This document shows positions 9,450 to 18,791 of a DNA stretch of 64,000 bases, piece by piece. Numbering within the stretch: the stretch's first letter is position 1; each line of letters begins with the position of its first letter. Source of the DNA: an uncultured Paracoccaceae bacterium (GTDB lineage: Bacteria; Pseudomonadota; Alphaproteobacteria; Rhodobacterales; Rhodobacteraceae); contig CANMMF010000004.1 in NCBI GenBank assembly GCA_947498985.1, forward strand, positions 124,001 to 188,000. The letters are read 5' to 3'. Under the pieces are notes generated by a model. The model was not told where the DNA came from. It saw only the letters and a list, made by a program, of their open reading frames with translations, and made no database searches. The position numbers and the translations under genes were made by a program.

Positions 9450-9931
9450 AGTGGGTCGCATCCGTGGCAGGCGTCGGCTTTCTGACGCCCGCTCCGGGCA
9501 CATGGGGCTCGCTTGCGGCGCTGCCTCTGGCTTACGGGGTACACCAGCTGGGCGGCTTCTGGTTCCTGCTCAACCTCACCGTCTTTGCCTTCCTCACCGG
9601 CTGGATCGCGACGCAGCGGGTGACCGCCGACACTCCCGATCACGACCCGTCCTGGGTGGTGATCGACGAGCTTGTCGGCCAGTGGATCGCGCTTTTCCCG
9701 GTCAGTTACGGCGCGGGCATGATGGGGGTGGCGGTCTGGCAGCTCTGGCCCGGATGGATCGCCGCCTTTGTGCTCTTCCGGCTCTTCGACATCACCAAAC
9801 CCTGGCTTGTGGGCCGCGCCGACGCGATGGGCACACCGCTGGGGGTGATGCTCGACGATGTGATCGCGGGGGTCTTTGCGGCTCTGGCCGTGATCGCGCT
9901 CGGGGCGCTCTGGCACGGGGTTTTCATGTGA
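9446..9931 (+). CDS. pgpA: Phosphatidylglycerophosphatase A
   Basis: Inner-membrane enzyme that dephosphorylates phosphatidylglycerophosphate to phosphatidylglycerol. The 161-residue protein has the family opening [18 protein letters not shown], followed by hydrophobic segments. The acidic motif [14 protein letters not shown] and the RLFDITKPW segment precede [14 protein letters not shown]. Its ATG overlaps the ispDF stop (ATGA) and its stop overlaps the cinA GTG (GTGA), so the three genes are translationally coupled. Confidence 0.95.
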   Translation: MKWVASVAGVGFLTPAPGTWGSLAALPLAYGVHQLGGFWFLLNLTVFAFLTGWIATQRVTADTPDHDPSWVVIDELVGQWIALFPVSYGAGMMGVAVWQLWPGWIAAFVLFRLFDITKPWLVGRADAMGTPLGVMLDDVIAGVFAALAVIALGALWHGVFM

Positions 9932-10398
9932 ACATCGCGGCGCAACTCGTTGATCTGGCATCAAAAAAAGGCTGGACTGTGACCTGCGCCGAAAGCTGCA
10001 CCGGCGGCATGGTCGCGGCGGCACTGACCGACATCGCCGGGTCCTCCGCGATTTTCGAGCGGGGCTTTGTGACCTATTCCAACGCTGCCAAATCCGACAT
10101 GCTGGGGGTGGCGCCCGAAACGCTGGCGGCATCTGGCGCGGTCTCCGAAGAGGTGGCGCGCGAGATGGCGGAAGGCGCGCGCAGCCGCGCGGGCGCAGAG
10201 CTTGCGGTCGCGATCAGCGGCATCGCCGGGCCCGGCGGATCGGAGCACAAGCCCGAAGGCCGCGTCTGCTATGCGCTGGCCGATGCGCAGGGCTGCCAAA
10301 CGCAAACCATCGAACACGGCGCGCTTGGCCGGGCGTTGGTGCGCGCAGCGGCGCGCGATCACGCGCTGACGCTGCTGCTCGGGGCGTTGCAGCGCTAG
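9928..10398 (+). CDS. CinA-family nicotinamide-nucleotide amidase (PncC type)
   Basis: Single-domain CinA C-terminal protein of 156 residues. Members hydrolyse nicotinamide mononucleotide to nicotinate mononucleotide in NAD salvage. The catalytic segment TCAESCTGGMVAAALTDIAG is near the start, and VAISGIAGPGGS and PEGRVCYALAD follow. The N-terminal MocF-like domain of full CinA is absent, as usual for this type. The GTG at 9928 lies inside the pgpA stop. A longer frame starting at 9451 is a shadow of pgpA. Confidence 0.93.
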   Translation: MNIAAQLVDLASKKGWTVTCAESCTGGMVAAALTDIAGSSAIFERGFVTYSNAAKSDMLGVAPETLAASGAVSEEVAREMAEGARSRAGAELAVAISGIAGPGGSEHKPEGRVCYALADAQGCQTQTIEHGALGRALVRAAARDHALTLLLGALQR

Positions 10399-10595
10399 GC
10401 TGCGCCCGCAAACCGATCACACTCCGCCCGTTTATCGCGCAATCCTGCCGCTGAGCGCCTGATTATTCACCACTTTCGAAACTGCCGCAAAAATATGCAG
10501 CCTGCCTCCTGCCCGGGCTTTAGCCCATCCGCGATTTCCGCTTTGAGCCTGCGCAAACACATCGCGACATCAAGAAGAACGAAAGGATGGGGACA

Positions 10596-11777
10596 ATGAA
10601 CGGAGCGGATACCGCCTGGATCATCGTGGCAACGGCGCTTGTGCTGTTCATGACTTTGCCGGGGCTGGCGCTGTTTTACGGCGGGCTGGTGCGGGCGCGC
10701 AACGTGCTCAGCGTGTTCATGCATTGCTACGCCATTGCCTGCCTGATGAGCGTGCTCTGGCTGGCCTTTGGCTATTCCATCGCCTTCGGCAGCGGCACCA
10801 GCGGCTTTTGGGGCGGGCTCGACAAGATGTTCCTGCTGGGCGTCGATGCCGACACGCTGTCGGGCACCCTGCCTGAGGTGCTGTTCTTTGCCTTCCAGAT
10901 GACTTTCGCGATCATCACCCCCGCGCTCATCGTGGGCGCCTATGTGGAGCGGGTGGGCTTTGGCTTCGTGCTGCTGTTCTCGGCGCTCTGGATGCTGCTC
11001 TGCTACGCGCCGGTGGTGCATTGGGTCTGGGGCGGCGGCATGTTGTCGGATGGCGGTCTTTTCGGCGAGACCGGTGTGCGCGACTTTGCAGGCGGCGTTG
11101 TGGTGCATGAGACCGCGGGGATCGCGGCGCTGGTCATCGCGGTGTTCCTGGGCGCACGCCGCAACCGGACGACGCCGCCGCACAATCCCGGCTATGTGAT
11201 GATCGGGGCGGCGATGCTCTGGGTCGGCTGGTTCGGCTTCAACGGCGGCTCGCAACTGGCCGCGGATGGCGGGGCCGCGATGGCGCTGACGGTCACCCAT
11301 ATCTCGGCGGCCACGGCCTCGCTCACCTGGGCGCTCTGGGAACGGGTGAAGTTCGGCAAAGCCTCGCTTGTGGGCATGGTCACCGGCACCATCGCGGGGC
11401 TTGCCTCGATCACGCCCGCGTCGGGCTTTGTCGGCCCGGTGGAGGCGCTGGTGATCGGCGCGGTGGCCGGTGTGCTCTGCCAGGAGGCGGTCGGGCTCAT
11501 CCGCAACGTGCTCAAGATCGACGACACGCTGGATGTCTTTGCCGTGCACGGCGTCGGCGGCATCTTCGGCACGATCATGATCGCGCTTTTCGGCGCGGGC
11601 AGCCTTGTGGCGCAGCTGGGATCGCTGGTCATAGTCGGGGTCTTCACCGTGGTGGTCACTCTGGTGCTGGTGCTGGTGACCCGGGCGGTGGTCGGCCTGC
11701 GTGTAGATGAAGAGACCGAGCATAACGGGCTCGACATCATGGTGCATGGTGAACGCGCCTACGACCACGCAAGCTGA
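10596..11777 (+). CDS. amtB: Ammonium transporter AmtB
   Basis: Ammonium channel of 393 residues with about eleven membrane helices, starting inside or very near the first helix (NGADTAWIIVATALVLFMT). Family landmarks are LPGLALFYGGLVRARNVLS, PVVHWVWGGG, VVHETAGIAALV (channel histidine), WFGFNGGSQLAADG and AVHGVGGIFGT. ATG at 10596 has AAGGA eight bases upstream; the ATG at 10587 sits directly on that site. No glnK lies beside it, unlike the usual glnK-amtB pair. Control by the nearby ntr system is plausible but no NtrC site was identified. Confidence 0.95.
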   Translation: MNGADTAWIIVATALVLFMTLPGLALFYGGLVRARNVLSVFMHCYAIACLMSVLWLAFGYSIAFGSGTSGFWGGLDKMFLLGVDADTLSGTLPEVLFFAFQMTFAIITPALIVGAYVERVGFGFVLLFSALWMLLCYAPVVHWVWGGGMLSDGGLFGETGVRDFAGGVVVHETAGIAALVIAVFLGARRNRTTPPHNPGYVMIGAAMLWVGWFGFNGGSQLAADGGAAMALTVTHISAATASLTWALWERVKFGKASLVGMVTGTIAGLASITPASGFVGPVEALVIGAVAGVLCQEAVGLIRNVLKIDDTLDVFAVHGVGGIFGTIMIALFGAGSLVAQLGSLVIVGVFTVVVTLVLVLVTRAVVGLRVDEETEHNGLDIMVHGERAYDHAS

Positions 11778-11784
11778 GGCGTTT

Positions 11785-13077
11785 TCAGCCCGGATGCGTT
11801 GTCATGAGAGCCTCGAGGGCGTCCGGATCGGGCGCCCTTTCGCCATGGGTGGCCTGCCAGAGCTGATCCTCCAGCGCGTCGCCCAGCAGCGCGCGCGCTT
11901 TGGTTCTCAGCCGATCGGCACGGGTCTCATAGCCAAGCGGGGCTTGCAGATCGTGCTGCAGGCACTCTTGCGACCCATTGTCCTGCGTGATCCGCACCTG
12001 TGCTTCGGTTTCGCTCAACGTGGCGTCGGGAATCACCGTGACCTTGCCGCGCAACGCAACCAGATCCGGCGCATGCGCCAGCGCGTCGGTGTAGCTTGTG
12101 AGCGCCGACGTGGCACGACCGGTGAGCGCCATGGCCGCGCTGTGACGATAGCTGAACTTGGTCTCAAGCCCGGTCTGCGGCGCGGCGATGTTGCAGACCG
12201 AGAGCCAGCGCGGATGGGTGCGGACCACGATTTCTGCGATCCGCTCAGGCTGGCTGCGCGCCCCTGCCAGAGCCTCCAGCATGGCGTGCAGCCCGTGACA
12301 GCAAGCGTGGAACTTGTGCGAGACATGCTGCATGCGCCATTCCGAACCGAGCCCGTCCAGCGCCTCCGTGTTGGCCTCGCCATGATGGGTCGGGCCAAAG
12401 CCCTGCGCGCCGTCGAGCCCGGCGCCGCGCGTGTCGAAGCCAATTGCCGCGAGTTTCGCCGCCTCGACGCCGCTGCGCGCGGCAAGCCCCGCATGGTACG
12501 GTTTGCCCATGGTGCCGAACTGCGATTTCAGCCCCGCGGCCTGCGTGGCGGCCAGACCAAACGCCGCCTGCATCTGCGCCATATCGAGGCCAAGCAGACG
12601 GCCCGCCGCGGCGGTGGCGCCAAACGCACCGGCGGTGGCGGTCTGGTGAAACCCGGTCTGGTAATGCGACCGGCCGAGCCAGAGCCCGACCCGCACCGAC
12701 ACTTCGGCCCCCAGCAGCGCGGCCCAGAGCGCCTCCCCGCCCCGCGACACCGCCATGACCGCGGGAAAGATCGCCACCGAGGGGTGACCGATATGGTCGA
12801 AATGCGTGTCGTCGTAATCCAGCGCGTGGCTGGTGGCACCGTTGATCAGCGCCGCATCGGCGGCCGCAAACCGCGCCGTCGCGCCAAAGACCGCGCGTCC
12901 ATCCGCGTGCTGCGGCTTCACCTCTCGCAAGAGCCGCGCCACCGGTTCCTGCGCGCCCGCCATGCCGCAGGCCATCCAGTCGAAGAGCGACAGGCGCAGG
13001 ATGCGCAGGGCCTCCTCCGACCGCGCATCGGGCCGCGCCTCGATCACGAAGCCTGCAAGATCGCGTGCGAGGCTCAT
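11785..13077 (-). CDS. MmgE/PrpD family protein
   Basis: Member of the 2-methylcitrate dehydratase/aconitate-decarboxylase-like family, 430 residues. Family marks are LFDWMACGMAGAQ, INGATSHALDYDDTHFDHIGHPSVAIFPA near residues 95-120, and KFHACCHGLHAMLEA. The substrate is not predictable because the family covers several hydro-lyases and decarboxylases, and no prpB/prpC genes are nearby. It overlaps the ratA-like gene by four bases and converges on amtB with only seven bases between the stops. Confidence 0.9.
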   Translation of the reverse strand: MSLARDLAGFVIEARPDARSEEALRILRLSLFDWMACGMAGAQEPVARLLREVKPQHADGRAVFGATARFAAADAALINGATSHALDYDDTHFDHIGHPSVAIFPAVMAVSRGGEALWAALLGAEVSVRVGLWLGRSHYQTGFHQTATAGAFGATAAAGRLLGLDMAQMQAAFGLAATQAAGLKSQFGTMGKPYHAGLAARSGVEAAKLAAIGFDTRGAGLDGAQGFGPTHHGEANTEALDGLGSEWRMQHVSHKFHACCHGLHAMLEALAGARSQPERIAEIVVRTHPRWLSVCNIAAPQTGLETKFSYRHSAAMALTGRATSALTSYTDALAHAPDLVALRGKVTVIPDATLSETEAQVRITQDNGSQECLQHDLQAPLGYETRADRLRTKARALLGDALEDQLWQATHGERAPDPDALEALMTTHPG

Positions 13078-13517
13078 CCGTAAAGCTGCGCCGCGCGGCG
13101 CTCGAAGGCGCGCACGATCCGCTGCATCGCCTCGTAAAAGAACATCCCCGCAGCGCCTTGCAGGATGCGGTTGCGGAACTCGAAATCGACGAAGAAGGAC
13201 ACATCGACGCCGCCTTCCACATCCTTGAATTCCCAGCGCGATTCCATGTGCTTGAACGGGCCCTTGAGATATTCGGTGTCGATCCTCAGATCCCCGGGCC
13301 AGAGCGTCACCCGGCTGCCGAAGCGTTCGCGGAACACCTTGAACGAGATCACCAGATCCGCCAGCATCACCTCGTGATCACCCTTGTCCTCGCGGCTGTT
13401 GATCCGCGCCGCCGCGGTCCAGGGCAGAAATTCCGGATAATCGGCGACATCCGCCACGAGGTCATACATCTGCTGCGCGGTATAGGGCAGCGTGCGGGTC
13501 TCTGAGTGGGTCGGCAT
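13074..13517 (-). CDS. RatA/Coq10-type START-domain protein
   Basis: Polyketide-cyclase-like START protein of 147 residues, related to mitochondrial Coq10, which binds ubiquinone and assists its function. RatA in E. coli is a homologue. The opening [24 protein letters not shown] and the FLPWTAA segment, then [20 protein letters not shown] and the C-terminal helix, are characteristic. It precedes and overlaps the PrpD-like gene (ATGA) on the minus strand. Role in ubiquinone handling is inferred from family. Confidence 0.9.
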   Translation of the reverse strand: MPTHSETRTLPYTAQQMYDLVADVADYPEFLPWTAAARINSREDKGDHEVMLADLVISFKVFRERFGSRVTLWPGDLRIDTEYLKGPFKHMESRWEFKDVEGGVDVSFFVDFEFRNRILQGAAGMFFYEAMQRIVRAFERRAAQLYG

Positions 13518-13590
13518 ATCGCCCCTATCCTATCCCGTGACAATGGCGGGTGATGTCGTATTCTGCGCGCGGAATTTCAAGGGAAAACCC

Positions 13591-14133
13591 ATGGTACAGC
13601 GTCCTTATGTCGTAGATCAGATGATTTCGGCAAAATCCATCGCCGCGCGGATCGAATCCCTGTGCGGCGATATCCAGAGCGAATTTGCCGAGACCGACAA
13701 GCTGGTGGTGGTGGGGCTGCTGCGCGGCTCTTTCGTGTTCATCGCCGATCTGGTGCGCGAACTGGACCTGCCGGTAGAAGTCGATTTCCTCGAGGCCTCG
13801 TCTTACGGCGACGCGATGGAATCGAGCCGCGAAGTGCGTATTCTCAAGGACTTGCGCGGCGCCATCGAAGGCCGCGACGTGCTGGTGGTCGAGGATATCA
13901 TCGACACCGGCTATACGATGAAACACGTGCTGGGGCTCCTGAAGGCGCGCAAGCCCAACAAGCTGCGCTCCATCGCGCTGCTCGACAAGCCGACGCGCCG
14001 CGAGGTCGATGTGCGCGCCGACTGGACCGGGTTCGAGATCCCGGATGAGTTTGTGGTGGGCTACGGCATCGACTACGCGCAGCGCAACCGCAACCTGCCC
14101 TATATCGGCAAGGTGCGGTTCACCGACACCTGA
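13591..14133 (+). CDS. hpt: Hypoxanthine phosphoribosyltransferase
   Basis: Purine salvage enzyme converting hypoxanthine (and guanine) plus PRPP to IMP or GMP. It is 180 residues with the PRPP-binding loop [13 protein letters not shown] near residue 103, the early [11 protein letters not shown] loop and the C-terminal [22 protein letters not shown] at 13591 has AAGGG seven bases upstream; the open frame extends further upstream to 13492 without support. Divergent from the RatA-like gene. Confidence 0.96.
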   Translation: MVQRPYVVDQMISAKSIAARIESLCGDIQSEFAETDKLVVVGLLRGSFVFIADLVRELDLPVEVDFLEASSYGDAMESSREVRILKDLRGAIEGRDVLVVEDIIDTGYTMKHVLGLLKARKPNKLRSIALLDKPTRREVDVRADWTGFEIPDEFVVGYGIDYAQRNRNLPYIGKVRFTDT

Positions 14134-14139
14134 CCCGGC

Positions 14140-14271
14140 TCACCTGAGCGGCTCCGGCAGGGCGGCGTCGAGCGCCCCCTGCGCCAGCGCCGCACCGGCC
14201 AGACAGAGGCAACCGGCCAGACAGAGGCAACCGGCCAGATACAGGCAGGATGCAAGGACAATCGGTTTCAT
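14140..14271 (-). CDS. 43-residue secreted-peptide ORF with an expanded hydrophobic core
   Basis: Small ORF starting at ATG 14271, preceded by a near-perfect AAGGAGG five to six bases upstream, the best ribosome site in its neighbourhood. The product has K2, then a hydrophobic core made of repeats CLYLAG-CLCLAG-CLCLAG, a signal-peptidase-like AALAQG, and a short mature tail ending EPLR. The repeats come from the 18-bp tandem repeat at 14194-14247. The cysteines could mimic a lipobox (LAGC), so a lipoprotein or simple signal peptide are both possible. Function unknown; it could be the remnant of a longer secreted protein. Convergent with hpt, six bases from its stop. Confidence 0.5.
   Translation of the reverse strand: MKPIVLASCLYLAGCLCLAGCLCLAGAALAQGALDAALPEPLR
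14194..14247. repeat. Three 18-bp tandem repeats inside the small ORF
   Basis: Units at 14194-14211, 14212-14229 and 14230-14247 read ACCGGCCAGACAGAGGCA, with one changed base in the third. 18 is a multiple of three, so the units keep the frame of the minus-strand ORF and each adds six hydrophobic residues to its signal-like core. Confidence 0.9.
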
Positions 14272-14476
14272 CCGGTCCTCCTTTCCAGGACGCGCGCGCC
14301 CGCTGAAGCGCTCGGATCCGGACGCAAGAGCCTCACCGCCGCCGCAACACGCGGATCCCCTGTCAACCGTTTGTTCTGCGCGCCAGCCGCGCGGTTTTGC
14401 GCCAAAATGCAGAATATGTTTGTCAGCCACATCTACGCTAGTATGGTCAACGTCATTAGACATCAGGGAGATACCG

Positions 14477-14932
14477 ATGAAAAAGACGTTTGCCACTCTG
14501 GCCGCGCTGGCCATGCTGTCGGGCACCGCTGTTTACGCCCAGGACTTCGACAACCAACTGAAGGCGCGCAAGGGCCAGTTCAACATCCTTGCGATCAATC
14601 TCGGTATCCTCGGTGGCATGGCCCGCGGTGCGGTCGAGTATGACGCCGAAGCCGCCCAGGCCGCCGCCGATTCGATTGTCGGTGTCTCGATGGTCAACCA
14701 GGGGCCGCTCTGGCCCGAAGGCTCGGACGCCGATTCCATCGAAGGTACCCGCGCCAAGGCCAATATCTGGGAAAACCTGCCGGATGTGATCGACAAGTGG
14801 AACGCCGTGGGCGTCGCCGCGAAAGAGCTTCAGGCCGCCGCCGGCACCGGCCAGGAGGCGATCGGCCCCAATCTCGGCAAGCTTGGCGGCACCTGCAAGG
14901 CCTGTCACGACACCTACCGCGTGCCCGAGTAA
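14477..14932 (+). CDS. Cytochrome c' (class II), periplasmic
   Basis: 151 residues with signal peptide MKKTFATLAALAMLSGTAVYA cleaved after about residue 21. The class II heme site CKACH is at 140-144, close to the C-terminus as in all cytochromes c'. Four-helix-bundle periplasmic cytochromes of this family bind NO and CO and protect from nitrosative stress. ATG at 14477 has AGGGAG eight bases upstream. It is followed after six bases by the diheme cytochrome, suggesting co-transcription. Confidence 0.93.
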   Translation: MKKTFATLAALAMLSGTAVYAQDFDNQLKARKGQFNILAINLGILGGMARGAVEYDAEAAQAAADSIVGVSMVNQGPLWPEGSDADSIEGTRAKANIWENLPDVIDKWNAVGVAAKELQAAAGTGQEAIGPNLGKLGGTCKACHDTYRVPE

Positions 14933-14938
14933 CGGCGC

Positions 14939-15814
14939 ATGGCCCGCGTGCTGAAACTTCTGGTCCTGGCGGCGGTGATCGGCGCCGGGATCGGGCTCTG
15001 GGTGACCGCGCCCACCAAGGTCGACGCCGCGCGCTTCGCGTCGCTCGATGGCGATGCAACACGGGGCGAGGCGGTCTTCACGGCCTCCGGCTGCGCCTCC
15101 TGCCACCACGTCAAGGGCAGCGAGGACAAGCTGGCGCTGGCTGGCGGTCAGGAATTCGTCTCCGATTTCGGCACGTTCTACGCGCCCAACATCTCGCCGC
15201 ATCCGCAGGAAGGCATCGGCGACTGGAACCTCGAGGCCTTCGCCAACGCGGTGTTGAACGGCGTCTCACCCGCAGGCCAGCACTATTACCCGGCCTTCCC
15301 CTACACGTCCTACACCCGCATGACCGACGCGGATGTCTCCGATCTCTGGGCCTATATGAAGACGCTGCCCGAAGACGCCACCCCATCGAAACCGCATGAC
15401 GTGGGCTTTCCCTTCAACATCCGCCGCTCGGTGGGCGGCTGGAAGTTCCTCTTCATGGATGACGCCTGGGTGATGGATGTGCCCGCCGATCTGGAGCGCG
15501 GCCGCTACCTGGTCGAAGCGCAGGCCCATTGCGCCGAATGCCACACGCCGCGCAACCCGGTAGGCGCGCTGGACACCGGCGCCTGGATGACCGGCGCGCC
15601 GAACCCCTCGGGCAAGGGCACCATCCCGCCGCTCACACCGGACAAGCTCGACTGGAGCGCCGACGACATCGCCTATTATCTCGAAACCGGGTTCACACCC
15701 GAATATGACAGCGTCGGGGGCCATATGGCCGAAGTGGTCGACAATTTCTCCAACCTGACCGCGGAGGATCGCAACGCAGTGGCCGCCTATGTCAAGGCCC
15801 TGCCCGCACCATGA
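14939..15814 (+). CDS. Diheme cytochrome c, membrane-anchored
   Basis: 291 residues: an N-terminal hydrophobic anchor (about 5-22), then two class I heme domains with sites CASCH at 52-56 and CAECH at 198-202. Candidate axial methionines are in YTRMTDADV and GGHMAEVVDN. The order resembles the diheme subunits that accept electrons from periplasmic dehydrogenases. Here it is paired only with cytochrome c', so it is probably the electron partner of that protein; this is inference. No strong ribosome site is present, so coupling to the upstream gene is likely. Confidence 0.9.
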   Translation: MARVLKLLVLAAVIGAGIGLWVTAPTKVDAARFASLDGDATRGEAVFTASGCASCHHVKGSEDKLALAGGQEFVSDFGTFYAPNISPHPQEGIGDWNLEAFANAVLNGVSPAGQHYYPAFPYTSYTRMTDADVSDLWAYMKTLPEDATPSKPHDVGFPFNIRRSVGGWKFLFMDDAWVMDVPADLERGRYLVEAQAHCAECHTPRNPVGALDTGAWMTGAPNPSGKGTIPPLTPDKLDWSADDIAYYLETGFTPEYDSVGGHMAEVVDNFSNLTAEDRNAVAAYVKALPAP

Positions 15815-15824
15815 GCCGCGCCTT

Positions 15825-15989
15825 TCTTCCGGAGCCGTCCGTCGCCTGAGACCGGGCGGATCGGCCGCGTCGACGGTTGCACGCCAAATCGCCGAGGGGC
15901 CCCGCCGCAGGCGGGGAGACGGCTATTTTGCTTGCAAGCGGCGGCGGGGGCGATCAGGCAAGGCTCTGGCGACGGACGGCTCCGGAAGA
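15825..15989. repeat. 165-bp unit bounded by a 22-bp perfect inverted repeat
   Basis: The arms 15825-15846 and 15968-15989 are perfect reverse complements over 22 bases (core CCGGAGCCGTCCGTCG), separated by 121 bases with no gene. The unit lies between the diheme cytochrome and lipA. The arms-plus-spacer layout resembles a miniature inverted-repeat element, but no target-site duplication is obvious. A long-range stem in an mRNA 3' region is the alternative. The remaining bases to 16104 hold nothing recognisable. Confidence 0.65.
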
Positions 15990-16104
15990 CAGGCGCTTTC
16001 TTCTGGTGAGTCCAGAGCCTTCTGACCTCAAAAACCCTGACTCCCCCTCAAACGTCCCGCACCCCGCAAGCGAGGCGCGCACGCAAGAGCGCGATGAGCG
16101 GCCG

Positions 16105-17055
16105 TCAGCGCTGCGCCAGTTTCGCGTCCCGCGCCAGCCGCAACCGCGCGAAATCCTCACCCGCGTGATAGGACGACCGCGTCAAAGGCGTCGAGGACAC
16201 CATCAGGAACCCCTTGCCCAACGCCGCCTTCTCATAGCCCGCAAATTCCTCGGGTGTGACAAAACGATCGACCACGTGATGTTTCGGCGTCGGCTGCAGA
16301 TACTGGCCGATGGTCAGGAAATCCACATCCGCGGCGCGCATGTCATCCATCACCTGCGCCACCGATTGCCGGTCCTCGCCAAGACCGACCATGATCCCGG
16401 ATTTGGTGAAGACCCCCGGATCGAGCTCCTTGACCCGCTGCAAGAGCCGCAGCGAATGGAAATAGCGCGCGCCGGGGCGAACCTCCGGGTAAAGCCCCGG
16501 CACGGTCTCGAGATTGTGGTTGAACACATCCGGGCGCGCATCGACCACGATCTCCAGCGCCCGCGCGTCGCATTTCAGGAAATCCGGCGTCAGGATCTCG
16601 ATGGTCGTGCCCGGCGCGCGGTGCCGGATCGCGCGGATGGTCTGGGCAAAATGCTCCGCACCGCCATCGTCCAGATCGTCCCGGTCGACCGAGGTCACAA
16701 CCACGTGGTTGAGCCCCAGCTTGCTCACCGCATCGGCCACCCGGCCGGGCTCGAAGAGATCGAGCGCATCGGGCCGCCCGGTGGCGACGTTGCAGAAGGT
16801 GCAGCCGCGGGTGCAGATCTCGCCCATGATCATCATCGTGGCGTGACCCTGGTTCCAGCACTCACCCGCATTGGGGCAGCCCGCCTCTTCGCAGACGGTG
16901 ACCAGATTGTGCTCGCGCATGATCCGGCGGGTCTCGTTATAGCCCGCGCCGCCCGGGGCTTTCACACGGATCCAGTCGGGCTTTTTCGGCTGCGCATTGT
17001 CTTTGCGATGCGCCTTTTCGGGATGACGCTGGTCCGGGATTTTGAGATCGCGCAC
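16105..17055 (-). CDS. lipA: Lipoyl synthase LipA
   Basis: Radical SAM enzyme that inserts two sulfurs into octanoyl groups on lipoate-dependent enzymes. The 316-residue protein has the auxiliary cluster motif [12 protein letters not shown] near residue 55, the radical SAM motif CTRGCTFC near 82, and the C-terminal RSSYHAGE with its conserved serine. The start is GTG at 17055 preceded by GGGGAA. Nothing indicates an operon with neighbouring genes. Confidence 0.97.
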   Translation of the reverse strand: MRDLKIPDQRHPEKAHRKDNAQPKKPDWIRVKAPGGAGYNETRRIMREHNLVTVCEEAGCPNAGECWNQGHATMMIMGEICTRGCTFCNVATGRPDALDLFEPGRVADAVSKLGLNHVVVTSVDRDDLDDGGAEHFAQTIRAIRHRAPGTTIEILTPDFLKCDARALEIVVDARPDVFNHNLETVPGLYPEVRPGARYFHSLRLLQRVKELDPGVFTKSGIMVGLGEDRQSVAQVMDDMRAADVDFLTIGQYLQPTPKHHVVDRFVTPEEFAGYEKAALGKGFLMVSSTPLTRSSYHAGEDFARLRLARDAKLAQR

Positions 17056-17387
17056 GGATTTTTCCCCGCGAAGGCCTGAGGTTCCCTCCCGTAATAAGGA
17101 AAGGCAGGGGGAGTTTCCAGTACCCGCACAGCTGTTACACAGCGGCGCATCCCCAGGTAAAGAGTTTCCCCTGCACCAAAGCCCATGTTTTCAGGGGCTT
17201 GCCGGAAAAAGCCCCCCGCGGCACGGGATGCGGGGTTGCGCCGGGCGCAAGGGGGTGATGCGGATTTCCCGCCTGCGGCCCTGCCTCAGGCGCGCGCCAT
17301 CCGCATCACACGCGGCGCGCGCAGGCATGCGGCGATTGCGCGCCCCCGTCCCGGATCGCCGCTCCAGCCCTTGCCCGGACCCGCCGC
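17056..17387. other. Intergenic region upstream of lipA
   Basis: The 332 bases hold no convincing gene. A perfect 11-bp inverted repeat (17255-17265 with 17299-17309, GTGATGCGGAT and its complement) could form a long stem-loop just behind the DUF6456 gene on the minus strand. It may be a factor-dependent terminator or processing site. Short frames here lack ribosome sites. Confidence 0.5.
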
Positions 17388-18509
17388 TCAGCCCACCATG
17401 TCGGCGCCCTCGGTGCCGCGCTCCTCGTAGTGGCGCTGCAGGCGCTGCAGCGCGATGCGCAGCACGATCTTGCCCGAGCGGGCCGACCAGCCCAGCCGCT
17501 TTTCGGTGGTCTCCAGCCCTTCGAGATAGCAGCAGCAGCGCAGCGCCACGTCGCCCAGACCGGGCCCGAGGTCGCGAAGCGCCGCCTCGAGCCGCCCGCG
17601 CGCGGCACAGCTGGCCACCATTGTCGGGTCGGTCTTGTCGGTCGCGGGCGTGCCGGTCAGGAACTGGTCCCAGTTCTGACCGCCGCGCGGCCCGATCTGG
17701 GCCAGTTCGAAATCCTCACGCAGCCGTTCCCCGGCGGTCACAAGCGCAGGCGTCAGGAAGGCTTCGCCATCCTTGCCGCGGCGGCGCGACAGCACGGTGA
17801 TCGGGCTTTCGGCCAGAAGGTATTTGCCGCGCCGCGCACGCGGATCACGGTCCATCTCGGTCAGCGCGGCATCCGCCGAGCGCCCGCTTTCGAACCCGGC
17901 CTGCGCTTCGGCAAAGCCGCGCACGCGGTTTTCCTGCTCGGCCACCAGCTTGCCCAGAGCCGCACGCCCCCCGGCGGTGATCCGGTAGCGCGAAATCCGC
18001 CCCGGCGCGTCGCAGGCAATCCAGTCCTTCAGCGCCAGCGCCTGGGCAATCTCGGCATCGACCACCGCGGTGCGGGTGTTGCCGCCATCGCCGGTGTCGC
18101 GCACCACCACGGCCTTGTCCATTTCGGCGGCCACGGCCAGCACCGCGCCGCTTTCGCACAGCCGCCGGAGCACGCGGCGCGCCTCGCGGGCCAGCGTGGC
18201 CTCATCCGGAGTGGCCATGTCTTCGGCCACCAGCTTCGTGTGATCGTGATCGTTCATTCTCGCCATACCCTCAGCGGCCGTGCGGCCCGCGCCGAGCTGC
18301 CGCAACGCGGCATCCACCAGCGGGTCGTCCCGTCGCGTTTCGATGCGCCGGACCTGACGGAGCACGGTCGAGGCATGGCATCCCGCTTCGCGCGCCAATT
18401 GTCGGATCGGGAAACCCAGTTCGGTATGCGCAAGATACACCCGCGCTGCTCTGGGCACCCAGCCCGGCAGGCGACACCCGCTGGCTGACATCAATTCCAC
18501 CTCGACCAT
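17388..18509 (-). CDS. DUF6456 helix-turn-helix protein
   Basis: 373 residues from ATG at 18509 (GAGGA nine bases upstream; the TTG at 18554 is less likely). The N-terminal part contains a helix-turn-helix, FPIRQLAREAGCHASTVLRQVRRIE. The middle resembles winged-helix folds (LALKDWIACD...RYRITAGGRAAL). The C-terminal DUF6456 block begins near ESPITVLSRRRGKDG and includes RLREDFELAQIGPRGGQNW and the CCCYLEGLETTEKRLGWS stretch. The family is widespread in alphaproteobacteria but its function is not established. A DNA-binding role is inferred. It is divergent from the DUF6477 gene. Confidence 0.85.
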   Translation of the reverse strand: MVEVELMSASGCRLPGWVPRAARVYLAHTELGFPIRQLAREAGCHASTVLRQVRRIETRRDDPLVDAALRQLGAGRTAAEGMARMNDHDHTKLVAEDMATPDEATLAREARRVLRRLCESGAVLAVAAEMDKAVVVRDTGDGGNTRTAVVDAEIAQALALKDWIACDAPGRISRYRITAGGRAALGKLVAEQENRVRGFAEAQAGFESGRSADAALTEMDRDPRARRGKYLLAESPITVLSRRRGKDGEAFLTPALVTAGERLREDFELAQIGPRGGQNWDQFLTGTPATDKTDPTMVASCAARGRLEAALRDLGPGLGDVALRCCCYLEGLETTEKRLGWSARSGKIVLRIALQRLQRHYEERGTEGADMVG

Positions 18510-18791
18510 GACGATATCCTCAGTTCCGGCCGCGTTCCACGTTCGGTCGGCCAAATGGTTAAAAACGACTCCCCAACAGAGCCGCGAACAAGCGCTTCAC
18601 ACGCATTCCGGCAACTACCTAGACGTGTGTTTCTTACCGACTGGTTAACAGATGTCCGACCCCATGAGGTTTGTGGCACAAAAGATAAACCTTTCTTTAA
18701 CCGGCGTTCGCAGGATTTCGGCAGAGCGCAACACGCCCCAAGGTTGTGTCAGGGTCGTCAAAACGACTCAACTCACGGAAGGATTTTCACC

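Noticed and set aside
10399-10595. glnK gene upstream of amtB
   Set aside because: The 197-base gap has no frame of PII length or motif; amtB stands alone.
16962-17186. 74-codon frame upstream of lipA on the minus strand
   Set aside because: It overlaps the lipA start in another frame, has no ribosome site and no protein-like pattern.
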